Part shown: positions 1 to 8,890 of the stretch, in pieces | How the letters are laid out: the number at the start of each line of letters is the position of its first letter | Numbering within the stretch: the first letter of the stretch is position 1 | Assembly (NCBI RefSeq): GCF_016583575.1 | Contig: NZ_NRRG01000039.1 | Coordinates: forward strand, 1 to 49,821 | Direction of reading: 5' to 3' | Source of the DNA: Thiocystis violacea | Lineage (GTDB): Bacteria; Pseudomonadota; Gammaproteobacteria; Chromatiales; Chromatiaceae | DNA: 49,821 nucleotides | Made by a program: the position numbers and the translations under genes | Notes under the pieces: generated by a model | Seen by the model: only the letters and a program-made list of their open reading frames with translations | Database searches by the model: none | What the model was told of the DNA's origin: nothing

Positions 1-213
1 CGTGATGATGAAACGTCGCAACTTGTCACCTGCCGGGTGAGCCCTAGAATGGGCGTATTTTACCTCCATCCTCTTGTTATGTAACGGGAATTCTTGGAAG
101 ACGGTTCATTCAGTTCACGGAACCAGGTTTTAATCAATGATTTATGCAGCGGGCGGTCGATCCGGCGATCGGTGGCCTTCGGTATCGAATGAAGGATAAA
201 GCCGAGAATCTCG
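1..213. other. Leader region upstream of the Tad secretin gene
   Basis: No convincing gene is visible here. The stretch is somewhat less GC-rich than the coding DNA that follows and probably carries the promoter and 5' leader of the secretin gene. I could not assign a clear -35/-10 pair. The usual upstream Tad partners (flp pilin, TadV peptidase, RcpC/CpaB) are not in it, so they lie before the window or elsewhere. Confidence 0.4.
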
Positions 214-1842
214 ATGAATCACGGAAATACGAAGGAATGGAATGGAAAGGCGAGCAGGGAGCGCGGTCGGTCGTCACGGAGTCGCTGGTTGGGTCTGCTC
301 GCCGCGGGCGTTTCCGCTCTGATCCTGGCTCAGGCCCTCGCCCTGCTCCCGCCCTGGGATGACGCGCGCGCCGCGGACAGCCAGTCCACCGCGTCGGATC
401 GGGAGCATGTCACCATCGCTCTCGATCAGTCGCGTGTCATCAAGCTGCGCGCCTCCGCCAATCGGGTGTCGGTGGCGAATCCCGAGATCGCCGACATCCT
501 GGCGCTGGCTCCAGACCAGATCTATGTGGTCGGCAAACAGCTCGGGACCACCAATCTGGTGCTCTGGGACGCCAACGACCGGCCCATCGGCCGGGGAATT
601 CTGCTGGAGGTGACCCCGGACCTGGACCTGTTGAAGACCCGAATGCACGAGGTGCTGCCCGGCGAGCGTGTGCAGGTGCGCTCGGCCCAGGGAACCATCG
701 TGGTCAGCGGCACGGTCACCAGCCCGGACAAGGCGTCGGCGGCGGCCCAACTCGCCCAAAGCTTCGTGGGCACGGGGGACGAGAACGATGAAGCCAAAAA
801 AGCCAAGGTTCTCAATCTGATCCAGGTCGGCGGCTCCCAGCAGGTGATGCTGGAGGTCAAGGTCGCGGAGATCTCGCGCACCCTGGTCAAGCGGCTGGAT
901 GTCAATTTCACCCAGTTCCTCAACAGCTCCGATTTCAAGATCGGAACCGTCGGCAGCGGCACCTCCTTCCCGGACGCACTCTTCACGGACCCCGTGAGCG
1001 GAAAGGAAGTGCGGGTTCCGGTCTTCAACGAAAGCGCCATCGTGGGACCAGCCGTCACGGAGCTGGCCCCAGGCAAGACGGTCATCGAGGATCGGGGTCT
1101 GTTCGCCCAGTATCTCAGCGGCACTTATCTCTTCAACGTGGTGATCGACGCCGCCAAGAATCAGGGTTTGGCCAAGATCCTGGCCGAGCCCAACCTCACC
1201 ACGCTCAGCGGTCAGGAGGCCAAGTTCCTGGCCGGCGGCGAATTCCCCATCCCGGTTCCGCAGGACGATGGGAACACGACCATCGAGTACAAGGATTACG
1301 GCGTGGGCTTGCAGTTCGTCCCCTTCGTGCTCGACTCCGGCGTGATCAGTCTCAAGGTCAACGTGGGGGTCTCGGAGCTGACCACCCAGAACAGCGTCTC
1401 GCTCAGCAGCGGCGCCACCGCCGGCGGCACCAGCTTCTTCGTGCCGGCCCTGACCAAGCGCAGCGCCAACGCCACGGTGGAGATCAAGACCGGGGAGACC
1501 ATCGCGATCGCCGGACTCATCAACGAGAGCCTGCGCGAGAACGTGGACAAATTCCCTGGGCTCGGCGAACTGCCGGTCATCGGCATGCTGTTCCGCAGTC
1601 AGGAGTACGTGAAGGGTCAAACCGAGCTGGTGATCTTCGTCACCCCGCGTCTCGCCCGCTCCTTCAGTCCGGATCTGGTCAAGTTGCCCACGGACAGCTT
1701 CGTCGAGCCGAACGACACCGAGTTCTATCTCATGGGACGGCTGGAGGGCTGCCGGAACCGGGATCCTCGGAATCCTTTCGCCTGTGGCGGACTGGGGCCG
1801 GACACCTCCGGCAGCGAAGGGCCTTTCGGTCACGATCTCTAG
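214..1842 (+). CDS. rcpA: Tad/Flp pilus outer-membrane secretin (RcpA/CpaC)
   Basis: This protein forms the outer-membrane channel through which the Flp pilus is extruded. It is 542 aa. A basic N-terminus is followed by a hydrophobic signal segment at about residues 26-46. Next come the pilus-secretin N-terminal domain (about 65-140, with VTIALDQSRVIKL), a BON-like domain (about 145-200) and the secretin beta-barrel domain in the C-terminal half. The barrel domain contains the family-typical stretch ILAEPNLTTLSGQEAKFLAGG and ends near VTPRLAR. The start at 214 precedes the signal peptide; an overlapping frame upstream is a shadow. It is the first gene of a co-oriented tad cluster running to 10.2 kb. 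The family call is firm; the symbol follows Aggregatibacter usage. Confidence 0.95.
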   Translation: MNHGNTKEWNGKASRERGRSSRSRWLGLLAAGVSALILAQALALLPPWDDARAADSQSTASDREHVTIALDQSRVIKLRASANRVSVANPEIADILALAPDQIYVVGKQLGTTNLVLWDANDRPIGRGILLEVTPDLDLLKTRMHEVLPGERVQVRSAQGTIVVSGTVTSPDKASAAAQLAQSFVGTGDENDEAKKAKVLNLIQVGGSQQVMLEVKVAEISRTLVKRLDVNFTQFLNSSDFKIGTVGSGTSFPDALFTDPVSGKEVRVPVFNESAIVGPAVTELAPGKTVIEDRGLFAQYLSGTYLFNVVIDAAKNQGLAKILAEPNLTTLSGQEAKFLAGGEFPIPVPQDDGNTTIEYKDYGVGLQFVPFVLDSGVISLKVNVGVSELTTQNSVSLSSGATAGGTSFFVPALTKRSANATVEIKTGETIAIAGLINESLRENVDKFPGLGELPVIGMLFRSQEYVKGQTELVIFVTPRLARSFSPDLVKLPTDSFVEPNDTEFYLMGRLEGCRNRDPRNPFACGGLGPDTSGSEGPFGHDL

Positions 1843-1853
1843 GAGCGACGCGC

Positions 1854-2138
1854 ATGGTCAGGCAGATGAACAATCAAAAGAGACTGACTCGATATCTCGC
1901 GATCGGCACGGTCGCCGCCCTGGGACTGGCGGGCTGCGCGATGGAGGAGTCACCCGAGTGGAGCGCGGATTTCGGCGACTCGGTGCGTCACACCATCGCC
2001 CTGCAAACCGGCGGCGCCACCCACGAGGGCACCGGCATGGATGCCGTGAAGGCCGAGACGGTGCTGCGCGCCTACCGGGAGGACGTGGCCAAACCCAAGA
2101 GCGTCGAGCGGGACATTATCTTTAGGGTCGGGCAATGA
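1854..2138 (+). CDS. Small Tad-locus lipoprotein (CpaD/RcpB position)
   Basis: A 94-aa lipoprotein. A hydrophobic N-terminal segment ends in the lipobox LAGC near residue 27, so the mature protein is only about 68 aa and membrane-anchored. Its place between the secretin and TadZ is where CpaD/RcpB-type lipoproteins usually lie. Those help secretin assembly, but they are longer and I see no clear sequence match. The start at 1854 has GGAG about 8 bases upstream; an in-frame ATG at 1866 is an alternative. A role as secretin pilotin or stabiliser is inferred from lipidation and position only. Confidence 0.8.
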   Translation: MVRQMNNQKRLTRYLAIGTVAALGLAGCAMEESPEWSADFGDSVRHTIALQTGGATHEGTGMDAVKAETVLRAYREDVAKPKSVERDIIFRVGQ

Positions 2139-2202
2139 CGCCCCGTTCGCCACGACCAAGAACCGTCCGGATCCGCCTGATCGCCACTAGCCGACACACG
2201 CC

Positions 2203-3396
2203 ATGCGCCATCCACTGAGAATCCTGCTCGTCGGACGTCCCGGCGTTCCGCTGTCGGAGGTCGAGCATCTGCTCGCCGACCATCGTCAGATCCTGATGAC
2301 CCTCAAGCCCGTGGTGGGCAATGGTCAGGCGCATTTCCTCTCGGATCTCCAGGAACGTTGCGATGCCATCGTCCTGGTGCTCGACCGGGATTGGCGCGCG
2401 ACCCTGGAGGTCTGCTTCAGGCGCGACGCCCCAGCGACCAAGCCGCTGCTGGTGGTGGGTCCGCCCGAAGACATGGAGCTGATGCGCATGGCCATGCGGG
2501 TCGGGGGACGCGATTTCTTCCCGCTGCCGGTGGGCGCGAACGATCTGGTCCCCGCGCTCGATCGGCTGGCCAAGGAAGAGCACGAGCGTCACGGCGGACT
2601 CTCGGCGCGGGTGACGACCTTCATGAATGCCAAGGGCGGCAGCGGCGCCAGCTTCTGCGCCGCCAACTTCGCCCATATCCTGGCCGCGCGGCATCGGCGC
2701 CGAAGCGTGCTGCTGGATTTCGAGCTCCAATTCGGCAGTCTCTGCACCTATTTCAACCTTCAGTCCCGCAATGGGCTGATCCGCGCGCTGGAGCTGGTCG
2801 ACTCGCTCGACGTGACGGCGCTCCAGGGCTACACGCAGCAGCACCCGAGCGGTCTCTATCTGATGGCGGCGGCGGCGGAAGGTCTGGTGCTGCCCGAGGA
2901 TGTGCACGAGGAGCGGGTCGCCAAGCTGTTCGCGGTGCTGGACGAGGCTTACGAAGAACTGGTGATCGATCTGCCCCGACGCCTGGATCGCGCCAACGCG
3001 GCGGTGCTGGATCGCTCCGATCTGGTCATCCTGACGGTCCAGCAGACGGTCGCTCATCTGCAGGACATCAAGCGGCTCTCGACCTTCCTGACGGGCGATC
3101 TCGGCATCCCGCTGGATCGTCTGATCGTGGTCGTCAACCGCTACCAGCGGCGCGCCGAGGTCACCCTGAGCGATTTCGGCGACGCCCTGACCGGTCTGCG
3201 CATCGAGACCCTGCCGAACGACTACCAGGGCGTATCCCAGAGCATCAATCTGGGTATTCCGCTACTCGATCAGGCACCGCGCTCGCCGCTCTCCAGGGCG
3301 CTGCTCGGACTGGTCGAGTCGCTGGTCTCGCCGCGCGAGCGTCCCATTCAACCCCAGCGCGGCCCGGTGGCCTGGCTGTCGCGCGCCCGTCACTAG
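2203..3396 (+). CDS. tadZ: Tad pilus assembly ATPase-like protein TadZ/CpaE
   Basis: A 397-aa MinD/ParA-superfamily protein that localises the Tad machine to the cell pole in studied systems. It has an N-terminal receiver-like atypical domain (about residues 1-125) and then a MinD-like ATPase domain. The P-loop is deviant, KGGSGAS (Lys about 144), where many relatives have KGGVGAT. Downstream, VLLDFELQFG and the switch segment VIDLPRRLDRAN are recognisable. It sits 64 bp after the lipoprotein and 12 bp before tadA, consistent with one operon. Deviant Walker residues are known in TadZ, so ATP binding without strong hydrolysis is plausible. Confidence 0.93.
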   Translation: MRHPLRILLVGRPGVPLSEVEHLLADHRQILMTLKPVVGNGQAHFLSDLQERCDAIVLVLDRDWRATLEVCFRRDAPATKPLLVVGPPEDMELMRMAMRVGGRDFFPLPVGANDLVPALDRLAKEEHERHGGLSARVTTFMNAKGGSGASFCAANFAHILAARHRRRSVLLDFELQFGSLCTYFNLQSRNGLIRALELVDSLDVTALQGYTQQHPSGLYLMAAAAEGLVLPEDVHEERVAKLFAVLDEAYEELVIDLPRRLDRANAAVLDRSDLVILTVQQTVAHLQDIKRLSTFLTGDLGIPLDRLIVVVNRYQRRAEVTLSDFGDALTGLRIETLPNDYQGVSQSINLGIPLLDQAPRSPLSRALLGLVESLVSPRERPIQPQRGPVAWLSRARH

Positions 3397-3408
3397 AGGA
3401 ACCGAGCC

Positions 3409-4788
3409 ATGGATATGATCACGGGACGGCTTTCCGGTCTCGCCTCCCGCCCGGCGAACGGCGAGGATAACCCACTGCATCGCCGCGGCCTGGGCGGGCG
3501 TCTGAGCGCGGGTCTCAGCAACGGCGAGCAGGACGCCAAGCAGGACATCCTGCAACGGGTCGTGAAGATGATGGACCTGTCGCTGCTCTCCAGCATGGAG
3601 GAGACGGAGGCGCGCGCCCAGATCCAGGAGGTGTGCGAGCGCCTGCTCAATCAGGCGTCCCTGCCCTTCAACGTTCCGACCCGTCAGCGCATCGTGCGCG
3701 AGATCGAGAGCGAGATCCTGGGCCTCGGCCCGCTCGATACCCTGCTGGCGGATCCCGCGATCTCGGACATCCTGGTGAACGGCCCGGATCAGATCTACGT
3801 GGAGCGGCATGGCAAGCTGGAACTGGCCAGCGCGCGCTTCGACAGCGACCGGCACCTGATGACCATCATCGACCGGGTGGTCTCGCGTGTCGGGCGGCGC
3901 ATCGACGAGTCCTCGCCCATGGTGGACGCGCGTCTCAAGGATGGCTCGCGCGTCAACGCCATCATCCCGCCGCTGGCGCTCAATGGTCCGGTGATGTCGG
4001 TACGCCGCTTCGCGGTCGACCGGCTGACCGCCGAGCGTCTGGTCGAGCTGGGCGAACTGACGCCCGGCATCGCGCGGGTGCTCCAGATGGTGGTGCGCGG
4101 ACGGCTGAACATCCTCATCTCGGGCGGCACCGGCACCGGCAAGACCACCCTGCTCAACGTGCTCTCGGGCTTCATTCCGCCCGACGAGCGTGTGATCACC
4201 ATCGAGGACTCCGCCGAGCTGCAACTCCAGCAGCCCCATGTGGTGCGGCTGGAGACCCGCCCTCCCAACATCGAGGGACGCGGCGAGGTGACCCAGCGCG
4301 ATCTGGTGCGCAACAGTCTGCGCATGCGCCCGGATCGCATCGTGGTCGGCGAGGTGCGCGGGGCCGAGTCGCTGGACATGCTCCAGGCCATGAACACCGG
4401 CCATGACGGCTCGCTCACGACCATCCACGCCAACACCCCGCGCGACGGGCTGACCCGCATCGAGAGCATGGTGGCCATGTCCGGCGTCAACCTGCCGACC
4501 CGTTCGCTGCGCGCCCAGATCGCCTCGGCGCTGGATCTGGTGGTGCAGCTCGAACGCCACGAGGACGGACGCCGCCGGGTCGTGAGCATCCAGGAGATCG
4601 ACGGAATCGAAGGGGACATCATCACCATGTCCGAAATCTTCCGCTTCGAGCGCGAGGGGCTGGATCGCGAGGGCAACGTGATCGGACGTTTCAAGGCGAC
4701 CGGCGTGGTGCCCAGGTTTCACGATCAACTGCGCCGGCGCGGCCTGGAGCTTGAAATCGCGGTTTTCGATCCGGCCCAGGCCCATTAG
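3409..4788 (+). CDS. tadA: Tad pilus secretion ATPase TadA/CpaF
   Basis: The cytoplasmic hexameric motor of the Tad pilus, from the type II/IV secretion ATPase (GspE/PulE-like) superfamily. It is 459 aa, usual for CpaF. Visible motifs are Walker [10 protein letters not shown] (Lys245), the aspartate/Walker B-like region with [12 protein letters not shown], and the His-box segment [10 protein letters not shown]. The N-terminal region (about 30-150) is the usual CpaF N-domain. It lies between tadZ and the TadB/TadC membrane platform, all on the same strand with short gaps. Confidence 0.97.
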   Translation: MDMITGRLSGLASRPANGEDNPLHRRGLGGRLSAGLSNGEQDAKQDILQRVVKMMDLSLLSSMEETEARAQIQEVCERLLNQASLPFNVPTRQRIVREIESEILGLGPLDTLLADPAISDILVNGPDQIYVERHGKLELASARFDSDRHLMTIIDRVVSRVGRRIDESSPMVDARLKDGSRVNAIIPPLALNGPVMSVRRFAVDRLTAERLVELGELTPGIARVLQMVVRGRLNILISGGTGTGKTTLLNVLSGFIPPDERVITIEDSAELQLQQPHVVRLETRPPNIEGRGEVTQRDLVRNSLRMRPDRIVVGEVRGAESLDMLQAMNTGHDGSLTTIHANTPRDGLTRIESMVAMSGVNLPTRSLRAQIASALDLVVQLERHEDGRRRVVSIQEIDGIEGDIITMSEIFRFEREGLDREGNVIGRFKATGVVPRFHDQLRRRGLELEIAVFDPAQAH

Positions 4789-4815
4789 ACCCAGGGCAAC
4801 GCGAGCGAGGGATCC

Positions 4816-5787
4816 ATGTCCGACCAATCGATCTTCATCCTCATGATCTTCGTCATCGGGTTTCTGATGACCCAGTCCTTCGTGCGCCCATTGATGGGTA
4901 GCGACAGCCAGGCCCGCAAACGGCTGCGCGAGCGCATCCGCAATCTGTCCCTCGACCCGCAAGCGTCACAGCATGTCTCGCTGGTGCGTGAGCGCTATCT
5001 GAAGGATCTCACCCCCTTCGAGCTGAAGCTCTTGAGCCTGCCCGGAATGGATCGCTTGCAGATGCTGATCGACCAGGCGGGATCCTCCCAGTTTCCGCAT
5101 CGAGTGGCCTTCACCAGCCTGGGGCTCGCGGTCACCGTCGGCGCGACCCTGGGTCTGGCCTTTGGCTGGGGGATTGGCGCTTTGCTCCTCGGGTTGATCG
5201 CCGGCGCGACGCCCATCCTGCTGTTGCGGCGCCAGCGCGCCCAGCGCCTGGCCCGGTTCGAGGAGCAGCTCCCGGAAGCCCTGACCATCGCGGCCCGCGC
5301 CTTGCGCGCCGGTCTGCCCTTCACTGAGTCGCTAAACCTGGTCTCGCAGGAAATGAAGGCCCCGGCCGGCACCGAGTTCGGCATCGTCTTCACCGAGATC
5401 AATTACGGAGGCGACCCGCGCGCGGCCTTGCTCGGGTTGCTGGAGCGGGTGCCGAGCGTAGCCGTGATGGCGATGGTGACCTCGGTGCTGGTGCAACGCG
5501 ACACGGGCGGAAACCTCGCCGAGTTGCTGGGCAAGCTCTCGGACATGGTACGCAGCCGCTTCCGCTTTCAGCGCACCCTGCGCACTCTGACCGCCGAGGG
5601 CCGGATGGCGGCCTGGATCCTGGTGCTCTTGCCGTTTGCATTGGCCGGGGTACTGACCCTGGTCAATCCGGAATTCATTCCCATGCTGACCGAGGATCCG
5701 ACCGGTCGGGAACTCATCATGTGGGCCTTCGGATTCATGATGTTGGGCGTCTTCTGGATGCGCCGCATCGTGAATATCGACGTCTAG
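4816..5787 (+). CDS. tadB: Tad inner-membrane platform protein TadB
   Basis: A 323-aa integral membrane protein with a type II secretion F domain. An N-terminal transmembrane segment lies at about residues 5-22. A pair of adjacent membrane segments is at about 95-140 (AVTVGATLGLAFGWG onward), the cytoplasmic T2SSF domain at about 155-280, and C-terminal membrane helices after 265. With TadC it forms the inner-membrane platform on which the TadA motor acts. GAGGGATCC just before the ATG supplies a ribosome site. Confidence 0.95.
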   Translation: MSDQSIFILMIFVIGFLMTQSFVRPLMGSDSQARKRLRERIRNLSLDPQASQHVSLVRERYLKDLTPFELKLLSLPGMDRLQMLIDQAGSSQFPHRVAFTSLGLAVTVGATLGLAFGWGIGALLLGLIAGATPILLLRRQRAQRLARFEEQLPEALTIAARALRAGLPFTESLNLVSQEMKAPAGTEFGIVFTEINYGGDPRAALLGLLERVPSVAVMAMVTSVLVQRDTGGNLAELLGKLSDMVRSRFRFQRTLRTLTAEGRMAAWILVLLPFALAGVLTLVNPEFIPMLTEDPTGRELIMWAFGFMMLGVFWMRRIVNIDV

Positions 5788-5799
5788 CCGGATAGCGCC

Positions 5800-6780
5800 A
5801 TGATCGACTGGATCTCAAGCATTTCCGCCTGGCCGCACACCTTCTCGGATGACCCCGAGCGGCTGCGGCTCCTGTACTCGACGATGATCGGCGCCTCGGC
5901 CGCCGGCGTGGTCCTGGCCCTTTATTTCGTGATCACGGGTGTCTGGAATCCATTGCGTCAGCGGGTGGATTCGGTCAAGGAGACGGCTGGATTACCCGCG
6001 CGCAAGAGCCATCCGCATGGCGCCGTCGAGAAGCTCGGCAGTCTTTTGATGCCGAAGGACGCATCCAAACGCGGTCGCACCGAGACCCTGTTGCGATACG
6101 CCAATCTTCGCTCGCCTGGGGCCGTGCGGGTGTTTTATGGGATCAAGTTCGCGGGGTTGGTGCTGAGCGCGTTGCTGGTGCTCCTGGTGGCCGCCTTGAC
6201 CCCAGCCCTCGCCATGGGCGATGCCTTGCTTTACATGCTGCTGGCCAGCGCACTGGGCTTTCTAGCTCCGGACATCCTGCTGCCAAGACTCGCACGTCGC
6301 CGCCAGGACCGGCTGAGGCGCGGACTACCGGATGCGATGGATCTGCTCGTGGTCTGCTCCGAGGCCGGCATGGGTCTGAATTCAGGCATCCAACGGGTCG
6401 CGAGCGAGCTGATCATTACGCACCCGGACCTAGCGGACGAGTTGGCGCTCTTTTCCATGCAGACCCGCGCCGGCATGGACAACCGCTCCGCCCTGAAGGA
6501 TCTGGAGGAGCGAACGGGTCTGGAAGACATCCAGACCCTGGTGGCCATGCTGCTCCAGAGCATGCGGTTCGGTACCAGCATCGCCGATACGCTGCGCATC
6601 TATTCCGATGAACTGCGGGACAAGCGCCTGCAACGGGCGCAGGAAAAAGCGGCCCGAGTGAGCACGCTCATGCTTTTCCCAATGATCTTCTGCATCTTCC
6701 CAAGTTTCTTTCTCGTCGTGCTCGGGCCTCCGATCCTGGGGGCCATAAAGGTTCTAGCGGACATTCCGGCCCTCAAATAG
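5800..6780 (+). CDS. tadC: Tad inner-membrane platform protein TadC
   Basis: A 326-aa paralogue of TadB. An N-terminal membrane segment lies at about residues 25-47 and a central pair at about 110-160. The T2SSF domain (about 175-290) contains DAMDLLVVCSEAGMGL, typical of TadC. A C-terminal hydrophobic segment (TLMLFPMIFCIFPSFFLVV) follows. The gap from tadB is 12 bp, so they are surely co-transcribed. Its role is the second half of the inner-membrane platform of the pilus machine. Confidence 0.95.
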   Translation: MIDWISSISAWPHTFSDDPERLRLLYSTMIGASAAGVVLALYFVITGVWNPLRQRVDSVKETAGLPARKSHPHGAVEKLGSLLMPKDASKRGRTETLLRYANLRSPGAVRVFYGIKFAGLVLSALLVLLVAALTPALAMGDALLYMLLASALGFLAPDILLPRLARRRQDRLRRGLPDAMDLLVVCSEAGMGLNSGIQRVASELIITHPDLADELALFSMQTRAGMDNRSALKDLEERTGLEDIQTLVAMLLQSMRFGTSIADTLRIYSDELRDKRLQRAQEKAARVSTLMLFPMIFCIFPSFFLVVLGPPILGAIKVLADIPALK

Positions 6781-6813
6781 CCGGTCGAACCATTAGCCAT
6801 CCAAGGAAAACCC

Positions 6814-7761
6814 ATGGTCGGAAACAAGATCTCGCGTAGCCACATCGCCTTGGTCGTCACGCTGACGGTGACGCTGACCGGCTGCGCCTCCAACCAATCC
6901 AAGCCCGAAATCAAACCCTCGGCCGGACCCTACAACGCGCTCTACGAGGGCAAGTCCGAGGTCGCCTTCGGCACCGAGCTACCGGCCAGCTCCGCCGCCG
7001 AGGCCATCCAGCGCGGCGATATCGCCGTCACCAGCGGCGATCTGGACAAGGGGCTGTTCCACTACATCCGCGCCCTGGAGCTGGACGACGGCAACGCCGA
7101 GGCGCTCTACAAAATCGGCCTCATCCACGCCGGACGCGGCAATCAGCGACTCGCCGAAATGGCCTTCCGCTGGTCGCTCAAGAAGGATCCGCGCAAGGTC
7201 GGCTCACTGAGCGGGCTGGGTATTCTATTATTGAAACAGAGGAATTACGCGGAAGCGAAGCAACATCTGGAACTGGCCGTGAGCATCGACAACCGTCTCG
7301 CCAGTCCTCACAACGCACTCGGCGTCATCGCCGACCTGGAGCGCGATTACCCAAGTGCCCAGCGTCACTATGAACAAGCCCTGGCCACCAACCCCCGCTC
7401 CCCGTCCGTGCTCAACAACCTCGGCTATTCACGCTACCTGTCCGGGAAATGGAAGGAAGCCGCCGCCGCCTTCCGCGACGCCCTCCTCATCGACCCCAAC
7501 CACGAACTCGCCTGGCGCAACCTAGCCCTCGTCTACGCCCGCCAGAAACGCTACAGCGAAGCCATCGACGCCCTCGCCAAGGTCCAGGACCGACCCAAGG
7601 CATACAACGACGTCGGCTACATCGCCATGGTCGAAGGCAAGCTCGACACCGCGCGCGGCTATTTCGAGGAAGCCAAGCGCCTATCGCCCGAGTTCTACGC
7701 CCTAGCCGACACCAACGAGCGGCGCGTCGCCATCATGCAGGGACATTCGGCGGCGCCTTGA
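6814..7761 (+). CDS. tadD: TPR-repeat lipoprotein TadD
   Basis: A 315-aa lipoprotein. The signal segment ends in the lipobox LTGC (Cys about 24), followed by tandem tetratricopeptide repeats from about residue 65 to 280. Examples are the units beginning ALYKIGLIHAGRGN, PHNALGVIADLERDYP and VLNNLGYSRYLSGKW. In Tad systems TadD is a periplasmic scaffold that aids secretin and pilus assembly. The position directly after tadC fits. The 3' half is very C-rich at third positions but the frame is intact. Confidence 0.93.
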   Translation: MVGNKISRSHIALVVTLTVTLTGCASNQSKPEIKPSAGPYNALYEGKSEVAFGTELPASSAAEAIQRGDIAVTSGDLDKGLFHYIRALELDDGNAEALYKIGLIHAGRGNQRLAEMAFRWSLKKDPRKVGSLSGLGILLLKQRNYAEAKQHLELAVSIDNRLASPHNALGVIADLERDYPSAQRHYEQALATNPRSPSVLNNLGYSRYLSGKWKEAAAAFRDALLIDPNHELAWRNLALVYARQKRYSEAIDALAKVQDRPKAYNDVGYIAMVEGKLDTARGYFEEAKRLSPEFYALADTNERRVAIMQGHSAAP

Positions 7762-7784
7762 GATCGTATCGAGGGTCATACGTC

Positions 7785-8303
7785 ATGAACGCCAATATTC
7801 CTAATAAGTTACGCCTGAGGGGATGGATCGGGAGGCGTCGATGTCAATGGGGTGGAGAGACGGTTGAGTTCGCGCTACTAGCAGGGCTCTTTTTTCTTCT
7901 GCTGTTCGGTATCATCGAATTTTCCATCGCGATGTATAACCAGGGGATCTTGCTTCATTCCTCCCGCGTGGGAGCGCGGGAGGCATCGCTTTATTGGCTC
8001 GATGTCACTCAGATCTCTCTCGATAGCGATCCCGAGGACGATCAGCGCGTCAAGATCTCCGAGGTTGATGACGCCATCACCAACTTTGCCGGCCGGTTCA
8101 TGATCTCGTTCACGGATGCCACGACGGCCGTTGCGATTTTGCACGAGGGGCAACGTATCGACAGCATGGATACCCGACCGGTCGGGGCCGGGGAGCGCGT
8201 GCGGGTGGATCTGTCATTCCTGTATCGCGCTCCAGTGACTGCGGCCCTTGCTGGTCTATTGGACATGGATATGGCGGCGCGGGCGGAGATGCGCGTCGAA
8301 TAG
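7785..8303 (+). CDS. tadE: TadE-like pseudopilin
   Basis: A 172-aa TadE-family protein. A basic N-terminus is followed by GGETVEFALL and a hydrophobic stretch to about residue 55. This gives a class-IV-prepilin-like processing site: cleavage between the two glycines would put Glu at +5 of the mature protein. I take ATG 7785 as the start; the open frame continues upstream over tadD but that part is in the wrong frame for a gene. Pseudopilins of this class are cleaved by TadV in studied systems and are needed for Flp pilus formation. TadV itself is not in the window. Confidence 0.88.
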   Translation: MNANIPNKLRLRGWIGRRRCQWGGETVEFALLAGLFFLLLFGIIEFSIAMYNQGILLHSSRVGAREASLYWLDVTQISLDSDPEDDQRVKISEVDDAITNFAGRFMISFTDATTAVAILHEGQRIDSMDTRPVGAGERVRVDLSFLYRAPVTAALAGLLDMDMAARAEMRVE

Positions 8304-8376
8304 ATGTGCTAGCGGATATCGGAGCCAGGATCGCCGGAAAAGCGCGGACTGGGGTCGAGCAAGGTAGGAGGTGGGT

Positions 8377-8862
8377 ATGCGTTTCTGTCATCGTCGCTCT
8401 CGGCAGCATGGTGGGGAAATCGTCGAATTTGCCATTAGCCTGCCGTTCATTCTGCTGTTGTTTTTTGGCGTCGTGGAGATGTCGGTCGGTTTCTTCGATC
8501 AAGCAATCCTCACGAACGCTAGCCGGGCGGCGGCCAGGGAACTGATCCGCGCCGTGCCGCCCAACCATGACTGGGCCACTTGGGACTTCGAGGTGGCCGC
8601 CGAACAGGCCGCAGAGCAGGCCGCGCAACGCATGTTTACCTGGGCGGGTCCGGAGACGCTTAACTTTGATTGGGAAGAAAGTGATGAGCCATGCGCGGAC
8701 AGGAGCGGCTACGACGAGCGGGCCAGGGTCATCGTTACTCTGACATACCGCTACCGATTTTTTGTACTACCACAGCCACTCTTCATGCCAGGACTCGCGG
8801 ATCTGAACCTGACCGCTGCAACCGAGATGTGCGTACTGCCGCGCAAACCGCCATCACCCTAG
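8377..8862 (+). CDS. tadF: Second TadE/TadF-like pseudopilin
   Basis: A 161-aa protein with the same build as the preceding gene: basic leader, GGEIVEFAIS (Glu at +5 if cleaved between the glycines), then a hydrophobic helix (PFILLLFFGVVEMSVGFF). Start choice: AGGAGG at 8366-8371 lies about 5 bases before ATG 8377, which is better placed than GTG 8371. It probably pairs with the first TadE-like protein. Naming it TadF rests on order and on being the second copy, not on a distinctive motif. Confidence 0.85.
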   Translation: MRFCHRRSRQHGGEIVEFAISLPFILLLFFGVVEMSVGFFDQAILTNASRAAARELIRAVPPNHDWATWDFEVAAEQAAEQAAQRMFTWAGPETLNFDWEESDEPCADRSGYDERARVIVTLTYRYRFFVLPQPLFMPGLADLNLTAATEMCVLPRKPPSP

Positions 8863-8890
8863 GTTGAGCACAGCATCATAGGATGTCGCC

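Noticed and set aside
274-1833. Long minus-strand open frame (519 codons) opposite the secretin gene
   Set aside because: It mirrors the GC-rich codon pattern of the real gene. The product is Gly/Arg/His/Asp-rich with no family motif.
3262-4962. Minus-strand frame of 566 codons opposite tadA
   Set aside because: Shadow of tadA and its flanks; it crosses two real genes and shows no recognisable domain.
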